Of a DNA stretch of 64,000 bases, positions 58,166 through 64,000 are shown piece after piece (position 1 is the first letter of the stretch; every line of letters starts with the position of its first letter). The stretch covers positions 1,240,001 through 1,304,000 of the forward strand of contig NZ_CP019650.1 of assembly GCF_001999945.1 (NCBI RefSeq), written 5' to 3'. This DNA comes from Microbulbifer agarilyticus. GTDB lineage: Bacteria; Pseudomonadota; Gammaproteobacteria; Pseudomonadales; Cellvibrionaceae. The translations under genes were made by a program, and so were the position numbers. Below the pieces are notes generated by a model. That model worked only from the letters and a program-made list of their open reading frames with translations. It was not told the origin of the DNA and ran no database searches.

Positions 58166-58963
58166 ATGTGTGACGAATTACTGCAATCCGGCGAAACCTC
58201 TCGCGCCACGCAATCGCCCTCTGAGGCGTCCGGTACAGGCCAGGGCACTAGCCGCCGTCAGTTATTAAAGGGCGCCTTCTCAGCGAGTGTGGCCGGGCTT
58301 GCCGCTGGCGCGGGGTTAATGGGTTTTTCCAATGTGAGCTTTGCCGGCGCCCTGACCAAAGAGCAGCGCGACGGGATGAGCCCCGATGACATCGTTAAGA
58401 TGATGGAAGACGGCAACAAGCGCTTTCGTGCGGGCAAGATGAAGCAACATGATTATGTCTCGCAGCAGCGTGCAACTGCATCGGGACAGTACCCCGCCGC
58501 GGCGATTTTAAGTTGTATTGATTCGCGCACCCCGGCAGAAATCCTGCTCGACCTTGGCCTGGGCGACGCATTCAATGCGCGTGTGGCGGGTAATATTTGT
58601 AATGATGACGTTATTGGTAGCCTCGAGTTTGCTTGCGCAGCCGCGGGCTCCAAAGTGATTCTGGTGATGGGGCACAGTGCCTGCGGCGCAGTGAAGGGTG
58701 CCATCGATAACGTAAAACTGGGCAAGCTTACCGGCCTGCTCAGCAAGATCCAGCCGGCAGTGGCGGCCACCAAGTACGACGGTGATCGCACCAGCAAGAA
58801 TGCCGAGTTTGTGGATCAAGTGGCGGAAAACAATGTACGCCAGTCGATCAAGGAAATTCGCGAAGGCAGTGAGACCCTGGCCAACCTGGAAAAGGAAGGG
58901 AAGATCAAAGTCGTTGGCGCCATGTACAACTTGGGTGATGGTCGACTGGAGTTCGTTGACTGA
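58166..58963 (+). CDS. Beta-class carbonic anhydrase with Tat signal, periplasmic
   Basis: 265 residues from the ATG at 58166; three earlier in-frame ATGs cannot be excluded. A twin-arginine signal, SRRQLLKGAFSASVAGLAAGAG, directs export in folded form. The beta-CA zinc ligands are Cys117 and Asp119-Arg121 (CIDSR), His170 and Cys173 (HSACGAV). It should convert CO2 to bicarbonate in the periplasm, with zinc loaded before export. The gene stands alone downstream of purL. Confidence 0.93.
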   Translation: MCDELLQSGETSRATQSPSEASGTGQGTSRRQLLKGAFSASVAGLAAGAGLMGFSNVSFAGALTKEQRDGMSPDDIVKMMEDGNKRFRAGKMKQHDYVSQQRATASGQYPAAAILSCIDSRTPAEILLDLGLGDAFNARVAGNICNDDVIGSLEFACAAAGSKVILVMGHSACGAVKGAIDNVKLGKLTGLLSKIQPAVAATKYDGDRTSKNAEFVDQVAENNVRQSIKEIREGSETLANLEKEGKIKVVGAMYNLGDGRLEFVD

Positions 58964-59116
58964 ATATGCGCCGCGTCCCGCCGGCGCGATCTTCTTCCTA
59001 CTTTCTATCTATAAGTGTTTTTGCGCGCCTGACCAGAGGCTAAAATTTCTGACTGGTCGGGCACTTTTTCTATTCTTTGCTACACTTAAAACTATAAGCG
59101 CAATAACATTTTTCGT

Positions 59117-59488
59117 ATGGATACTTCATCGCAATCGATACCAACCTCCATACCTTCGTTGCTGGCTGACTACCTCAGTCCACTAAGCCCGCAGCGCAGC
59201 GAACGCTTGCACAAGTTGCACAACCTTGTGACCGCCAACTATCCCGATGCAAACCTATCCCTTAAATACAAAATGCCCACCTACGAGCAGGGTGCCGGCT
59301 GGGTGGCATTGGCGAGTCAGAAACAGTATGTGTCGGTGTACACCTGTGAGCGTGCCCATATCCAGCCGTATCTCGACAAGCATCCAAAAACCAAGTGCGG
59401 AACCGGGTGCCTGAATTTTCGCGACAACGACGATATTGTGTTTGAAGACCTGAAGCCGGTGCTGGCTTCTGCATTTAGCAAGAAGTGA
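59117..59488 (+). CDS. DUF1801-family protein
   Basis: 123 residues, cytoplasmic. A helical N-terminal part (LLADYLSPLSPQRSERLHKLHNLV) is followed by the DUF1801 core: SLKYKMPTYEQGAGWVALASQKQYVSVYTC and CLNFRDNDDIVFEDL. Related proteins include the Bacillus frataxin-like iron chaperone Fra, but most members are uncharacterised. The next gene on the same strand, 69 bp on, encodes a TfoX-N protein. Confidence 0.85.
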   Translation: MDTSSQSIPTSIPSLLADYLSPLSPQRSERLHKLHNLVTANYPDANLSLKYKMPTYEQGAGWVALASQKQYVSVYTCERAHIQPYLDKHPKTKCGTGCLNFRDNDDIVFEDLKPVLASAFSKK

Positions 59489-59557
59489 AGCGAGCGAACC
59501 CTCGGTGGTGTAGCGGCGCGTTCACAGGGAATTAAGATAAAAATCAAGGAGTTGATC

Positions 59558-59881
59558 ATGCCTTACAACGAAGAGCTGGCGGACAAAGTGCGTGAAGTCC
59601 TGCATGAAGAAGCCGGTCTGACCGAAAAGCAGATGTTTGGCGGTCTGGCATTTATGCTCAACGGCAATATGGCCTGCGGTGTTGTTGGCGAGGAGCTGAT
59701 GGTACGGGTAGGGCCCGACAACTATCAGGCCGCACTGGGAGAGCGCTATACCCGGCCCATGGATTTCACCGGTCGGCCATTAAAGGGCATGGTTTATGTC
59801 GAAGAAGACGCCATTCTTGAAGACCTGAATGGCTGGGTCAATCGTGGCGTGGAGTTTGCCGGCACCCTGCCACCAAAATAA
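59558..59881 (+). CDS. TfoX N-terminal-domain protein
   Basis: 107 residues, only the TfoX-N domain: VLHEEAGLTEKQMFGGLAFMLNGNMACGVVGEELMVRVGPD, then PMDFTGRPLKGMVYVE. It lacks the C-terminal domain of TfoX/Sxy, the competence regulator, so a role in competence should not be assumed. The ATG at 59558 is chosen because AAGGAG lies six bases upstream; the in-frame TTG two codons earlier would be too close to that site. It is convergent with the CDF gene over a short hairpin (59881-59898). Confidence 0.88.
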   Translation: MPYNEELADKVREVLHEEAGLTEKQMFGGLAFMLNGNMACGVVGEELMVRVGPDNYQAALGERYTRPMDFTGRPLKGMVYVEEDAILEDLNGWVNRGVEFAGTLPPK

Positions 59882-59900
59882 GAGCGTACACGCGCTCTCA

Positions 59901-61022
59901 TCAAACAGCGCCGGCATCCAGAGTGTCCGGGTCGTCCAGCTTCGAGGGGGCGGCAATACCGTCTATTTCGACGGTCAAATGGGAAACCTGTGAACAGCGC
60001 TGTTTGAGCTCCTCTTCCAGTGTGTCAATCAACATTTCAGTGGCTTCCAGGGTGGCCTGTACCGTCGCTCGCTGTTCCGCATAGTCCATAACCGTATCCG
60101 TGCGCCGATGATCAGGCACGCGCTCCAGTAGCTCTGCCTGATGCTCCTCAATACGTGCACGCATATCGCGCATCAAAACTTCTTCGCGTATCTCAATTTC
60201 TGCAACGACCACGGTATGCCGGTCATCTACGATGACCGAACGCAGGTCGTGGTGGCGCTCAATCTCGGGGTGCTGGCGCACGATCTCACTAAAGCACTTC
60301 TCCGCCTTGTGGTCGCGAATACTGGTAAGGAAACGCATGTTGACCATGCCGAGAAAGATTGCGGTCACGCCGAGCATCAGTGCGATCAGCACGGAAAACC
60401 CGATGTCCCAGCGCGGGTCTCCTGTGACCTGAGTCATGCCAATCCCAGTGGCGGCAAGAATCACACCGGTGACCGCAATCGAGTCTTCCAGCAGTACCGC
60501 AATCAAAGTCGGGTCATCCGCGGACACCAGATAGCGAAACGGATTGCGCAAACCGGCGGCACGCATACGACTGAAGAATTCCTTGGCTGCCACGTAGAGG
60601 ACATATCCCTCGAGTACGAAGGCAATGGTCAATACCAGTGCCGAAATCACAATAGGGTGGACCGCCATGCCCAGTACCTGGATGGTCTCCGGCCGTTCTA
60701 TATGTCCCAGGTTGTGAAACGCGTGCCAGGCGTGAGCCAGGCCGAGACCACAACCAATGGAGAAGAGACCAATGGCGCTCCACAGGTTCCACAGATACTT
60801 TTTCTGGCCGTGGCCAAACGCATAGTGCCTATCCGCCGGCCGGCCACCACGCTTCAGACCTAACAATAAAAAGATCTGATTCAATGTATCCATCAGGCTG
60901 TGGACTGCTTCGTTCATCATCGCCGCCGAGTGCGTGGCAAGTGCCGCCACCCCTTTCAATACGGTGATGATCGCGTTTACACAGATGGCATAGAGAACCG
61001 CCTTTTTTGATCCCTGAGCCAT
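59901..61022 (-). CDS. Cation diffusion facilitator (CDF) family transporter
   Basis: 373 residues from the ATG at 61022 (GGGAG six bases upstream; a longer frame without support exists). About six membrane helices. The transport-site region NEAVHSLMDTLNQ in helix 2, the HYAFGHGQKKYLWN loop and LLEDSIAVTG in helix 5 place it in the branch near SLC30A9/ZnT9. The C-terminal cytoplasmic domain (about 250-373) is His-rich around EIERHHDLRSVIVDDRHTVVVAEIEI. It should expel a divalent metal such as zinc, cobalt or manganese. Confidence 0.92.
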   Translation of the reverse strand: MAQGSKKAVLYAICVNAIITVLKGVAALATHSAAMMNEAVHSLMDTLNQIFLLLGLKRGGRPADRHYAFGHGQKKYLWNLWSAIGLFSIGCGLGLAHAWHAFHNLGHIERPETIQVLGMAVHPIVISALVLTIAFVLEGYVLYVAAKEFFSRMRAAGLRNPFRYLVSADDPTLIAVLLEDSIAVTGVILAATGIGMTQVTGDPRWDIGFSVLIALMLGVTAIFLGMVNMRFLTSIRDHKAEKCFSEIVRQHPEIERHHDLRSVIVDDRHTVVVAEIEIREEVLMRDMRARIEEHQAELLERVPDHRRTDTVMDYAEQRATVQATLEATEMLIDTLEEELKQRCSQVSHLTVEIDGIAAPSKLDDPDTLDAGAV

Positions 61023-61309
61023 GTCACTCCCTTTTCCTGATGTTTCCTGGCCAGTCGCCGCAGCCCAACGGCACAACGCGACTATTTACATAGATGGTTT
61101 CAATGGCGATTTCTACGGATGATTTGTTTTCCAGGTGTTTTGAAAACCCACTTCCGTCAAAAATATACAATGTGACGGCGGCTGAATTTTTTTCTAAATG
61201 CGACAAACGCCAACCCGCCAATCTGCACAAAAACCGCTGCCTATACTTCCCCAATTCCAATTGTCTGTCACCGCGATTAGTGCAACGCGGATACTAATGG
61301 GGAATCACC

Positions 61310-63319
61310 ATGAGTAAGTATGGGATTGTTTTAACGGCTTTGGCTTTCATTTTTGTCGCAAGTGGCTGTGGTGAAAAACAGCAGGGCGGGACGGAGAGTG
61401 AAACGCCAAGCGGTCAGCCCAAATTGATTGAAGAAGAATTTGGGCGCGATGCCAAAGAGCTTAATGAGGAATCCGAACAGCCCCGGGACAAGGAGCCGCA
61501 AGCCGTTCCCGAAGGTGGTGACACCAGTGCGGTAGCACCGGCTCCCGCGTCCAGCGGCGGTTACCCAACCCAGGCTTACTTTGGCGACACCCATGTTCAT
61601 ACGGGCTGGTCGGTAGACGCCGGTATGGATGGGGCGATCCTTTCGCCGGAAGACGCTTATCGATTCGCCCTTGGTGAGGAAGTCAAATCCAATAGTGGCC
61701 TGAGTGCCAAACTCAGCCGCGCATATGACTGGTTTATGGTCACGGATCACTCCGATGGCATGGGCGTCATTAGCGAGCTGGTGTCCGGTAACCCAGAAAT
61801 GATGGCCGACGAGACGCTCAAGCGCTGGAACGAGGCGCTCAATTCCGGTGACGACCAGCGGGCGGCTGATGCCAAGAGCGAGCTGATCGTCATGCAATCC
61901 GAAGAGCGCCTGCCGGAAATCGTGATGGATCCCAAGTGGATGAAATCCGCGTGGGAAAAAACCGTGGATGCAGCGGAGAAATTCAACAAGCCCGGTGAGT
62001 TCAGTACGTTTATCGCGTTCGAGTGGACTGTGAATGCGGGCGGTGGCGACAACCTGCATCGCAATGTGATTTTTCGTGACGATGCCAGCAAGACCCGTAG
62101 CCTGCTCCCACTAACCACCTTTGAGACGCAGGATCCGGAAAAGCTCTGGCAGTGGATGAAGGCCTACGAGGACAAAACTGGCGGGCGCGTTTTCGCCATT
62201 CCCCACAATGGCAATATGTCCAACGGCCGCATGTTTGAGCAGAAGCGCTTTGATGGCTCGCCCATGACCAAGGAGTGGGCGGAATTGCGCGCGCGCTACG
62301 AGCCACTGTACGAAGTCACCCAGATCAAGGGGCAAAGCGAATCACACCCCAGTCTGTCCCCTGAGGATGAATTTGCAAGCTGGGACTTGTGGGACCGCGG
62401 TAACCTGATTCTCAAGCCAAAGCCTGCGGGTTCCTTTAAATATGAATACTGGCGCCCGGCCTTGAAAGAGGGCATGCGCCTGGAAGCTGAGCTTGGGGTG
62501 AATCCATTCCAGCTTGGCGTCAACGGCGCAACGGATACGCATACCGGCCTCTCCACTCCCGATGAAGATAACTTCTTTGGCAAGTTCAAAACACTGGAGC
62601 CGAGCAATAAAGATCGCTGGAAGTTCCCGTTGCTGAGCGGGCCCTCGGATAACTACATGGGATGGGAAATGGCTTCCGCCGGCATTATGGGTGTCTGGGC
62701 GGTGGAAAATACCCGCGAGGCCATCTGGGACGCCATGCTACGGAAAGAAACCTTTGCCACCAGTGGCCCGCGTATGCAGGTGCGCTTCTTCGGTGGCTTT
62801 GATTTCTCTGCAGCCGATGCTGAATCCGATCTTGTGAAACAGGGCTATGCGAAAGGCGTCCCCATGGGTGGGGTAGTCAACGGGGATCCATCCGGTAAGA
62901 AGATGGGCTTCCTGATTGCCGCCATGAAGGATCCTGATGGTGCGAATTTAGACCGTATACAAATAGTAAAGGGCTGGGTGGATGGCCGCGGTAAAACCCA
63001 TGAGAAGATATTTAATGTGAAGTGGTCCGGCGACCGCAAACTGGATGGTCAAGGCAACATCCAGGAAGTTGGCGATACCGTTAATCTCGAAACGGCCGAA
63101 TACACCAATGATATTGGCGATTCTGAGCTGGTTGGGTACTTTGAAGATCCTGAATTCAATCCCGAACATCGCGCGGTCTACTACGTGCGCGTGCTGGAGA
63201 TTCCCACTCCGCGCTGGACGCTGTACGACAAGATAAGAAATAAGGTGGAGATGGATAAAAACGTTCCCATGGTTCTGCAGGAACGCGCCTTCTCAAGTCC
63301 TATCTGGTACAAGCCGTAA
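61310..63319 (+). CDS. DUF3604-family lipoprotein, probable PHP-like metal-dependent hydrolase
   Basis: 669 residues. Lipobox VASGC (Cys20) and a long acidic/Pro-rich linker (about 21-85). The catalytic-looking part begins with [12 protein letters not shown] (His95, His97) and continues with [17 protein letters not shown] and the final LSGPSDN block, the pattern of metal-binding His/Asp found in PHP phosphoesterases. DUF3604 has no settled function. It lies 77 bp before a sulfatase lipoprotein gene in the same direction, so the two envelope enzymes may act together, perhaps in sulfated polysaccharide or phosphate scavenging. Confidence 0.88.
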   Translation: MSKYGIVLTALAFIFVASGCGEKQQGGTESETPSGQPKLIEEEFGRDAKELNEESEQPRDKEPQAVPEGGDTSAVAPAPASSGGYPTQAYFGDTHVHTGWSVDAGMDGAILSPEDAYRFALGEEVKSNSGLSAKLSRAYDWFMVTDHSDGMGVISELVSGNPEMMADETLKRWNEALNSGDDQRAADAKSELIVMQSEERLPEIVMDPKWMKSAWEKTVDAAEKFNKPGEFSTFIAFEWTVNAGGGDNLHRNVIFRDDASKTRSLLPLTTFETQDPEKLWQWMKAYEDKTGGRVFAIPHNGNMSNGRMFEQKRFDGSPMTKEWAELRARYEPLYEVTQIKGQSESHPSLSPEDEFASWDLWDRGNLILKPKPAGSFKYEYWRPALKEGMRLEAELGVNPFQLGVNGATDTHTGLSTPDEDNFFGKFKTLEPSNKDRWKFPLLSGPSDNYMGWEMASAGIMGVWAVENTREAIWDAMLRKETFATSGPRMQVRFFGGFDFSAADAESDLVKQGYAKGVPMGGVVNGDPSGKKMGFLIAAMKDPDGANLDRIQIVKGWVDGRGKTHEKIFNVKWSGDRKLDGQGNIQEVGDTVNLETAEYTNDIGDSELVGYFEDPEFNPEHRAVYYVRVLEIPTPRWTLYDKIRNKVEMDKNVPMVLQERAFSSPIWYKP

Positions 63320-63396
63320 GTGACAGCTGTAATGCACCCATGGCTTTTGCTCGGGTTAGTCGGTATTCGAGAGAAATTGGCGACATGGAGGTATGC

Positions 63397-64000
63397 ATGA
63401 ACAAGATATCTTTGGCGATATGCATTACGGCGTTGTTGGTGGGTTGTTCTGGTGAGCAGGAATCCGCGCAGCAACATAAACAGGCATTGCTGGGTGAGTC
63501 TTCAGCTCAATCCAGCCTGGCTAAGCATCCGGCGCAAAAGGTAAGTGGTACGGAAGCTTCCGGTGGCAAATTGGTAAGCCGGCAGGGCAGTCTGGCGACG
63601 ACAAAGCCGAGGCAGCAGGCCGCGCAAACCAGTGATCAAACTGGAGGCAAACCCAACATTCTGGTGATCTGGGGCGACGATATCGGCTGGACGAATTTGT
63701 CCGCATACGAAAATGGCGTAATGGGGTATACCACGCCCAATATTGATCGTATCGCCAAAGAAGGTGTGTTGTTCACCGACCACTATGCGCAACCATCCTG
63801 TACGGCGGGCCGCGCGGCATTTATCACCGGTCAGTATCCAATACGCTCGGGGATGACCACTGTGGGCCAGCCCGGCGACGCGTTGGGGCTGCAGCCAGAA
63901 TCACCGAGTCTTGCCGCAGTGTTAAAAGCCGTTGGCTACAGTACCGGGCATTTTGGGAAAAACCACCTGGGTGACCGCAACTCCCACCTTCCCACCAACC
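63397..64000 (+). CDS. Sulfatase-family lipoprotein (3' end outside window)
   Basis: 201 codons are present and the frame is open to the window edge. The start ATG at 63397 is fixed by GGAGG five bases upstream; a further in-frame ATG at 63385 overlaps that site. Lipobox LLVGC (Cys17), then a Ser/Gln-rich linker to about residue 85. The sulfatase domain begins [12 protein letters not shown] (Asp94, Asp95 metal ligands) and contains [12 protein letters not shown], in which Cys135 of the CxAxR motif would be converted to formylglycine by a maturation enzyme not seen here. It cleaves sulfate esters; the substrate is unknown. It likely pairs with the DUF3604 gene. Confidence 0.93.
   Translation, partial: MNKISLAICITALLVGCSGEQESAQQHKQALLGESSAQSSLAKHPAQKVSGTEASGGKLVSRQGSLATTKPRQQAAQTSDQTGGKPNILVIWGDDIGWTNLSAYENGVMGYTTPNIDRIAKEGVLFTDHYAQPSCTAGRAAFITGQYPIRSGMTTVGQPGDALGLQPESPSLAAVLKAVGYSTGHFGKNHLGDRNSHLPTN

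Overview
The window is a chromosomal segment of a heterotrophic, probably marine, gammaproteobacterium. The complete gltA / sdhCDAB / sucAB-lpd / sucCD block, a long PurL, MltF, NhaA and a secreted multidomain chitinase with PKD and CBM5/12 modules fit a polysaccharide-degrading member of the Cellvibrionales. A Microbulbifer-like genus is my best guess, but this is inferred from gene content and not proven. Most genes have GC-rich third positions. The stretch from about 28.3 to 33.4 kb is visibly more AT-rich.

Layout. 1-7 kb: the tail of an AraC-type regulator, a secreted GH31 glycosidase with calcium-binding repeats, an S46 dipeptidyl-peptidase lipoprotein and two small genes. 7-10 kb: a large GH18 chitinase preceded by two operator palindromes 30 bp apart. 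10-14.6 kb: a redox locus on the minus strand, made of a NirB-like flavoprotein fused to a predicted two-heme transmembrane domain, an 11-heme c-type cytochrome, a DUF3365 monoheme lipoprotein and an upstream hemerythrin gene with a perfect CRP-type site. 14.9-28.2 kb: citrate synthase divergent from sdhCDAB-sucAB-lpd-sucCD, which together encode most of the oxidative TCA cycle. 28.3-33.4 kb: an accessory stretch of small plus-strand genes (membrane proteins, cold-shock protein, membrane-tethered XRE regulator, GST, GNAT, YjdM, CPBP protease) with integron-cassette-like junction motifs. 33.4-40.3 kb: mostly single housekeeping or accessory genes, including an L,D-transpeptidase, an MBL-fold protein, a racemase, a thioesterase, three NTF2-like proteins, YbaN and ChrA. 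40.3-53.5 kb: a DUF885 lipoprotein, PhhB, TlyA, NhaA, an M1 aminopeptidase, a DUF6702 protein, a D-lactate dehydrogenase operon and MltF. 54-64 kb: PurL, a Tat-exported beta-carbonic anhydrase, DUF1801 and TfoX-N proteins, a CDF cation exporter, a DUF3604 lipoprotein and the start of a sulfatase lipoprotein cut by the window edge.

How the genes work together. Extracellular enzymes (chitinase, GH31, sulfatase, S46 and M1 peptidases) supply sugars and amino acids that feed the TCA block. The most unusual unit is the 10-14 kb locus. Read as a chain, it would carry electrons from NAD(P)H through FAD, a BFD-type [2Fe-2S] centre and two stacked b hemes to periplasmic multiheme cytochromes. Its terminal acceptor is unknown. 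No tRNA, rRNA, CRISPR array, transposase or integrase gene was recognised.
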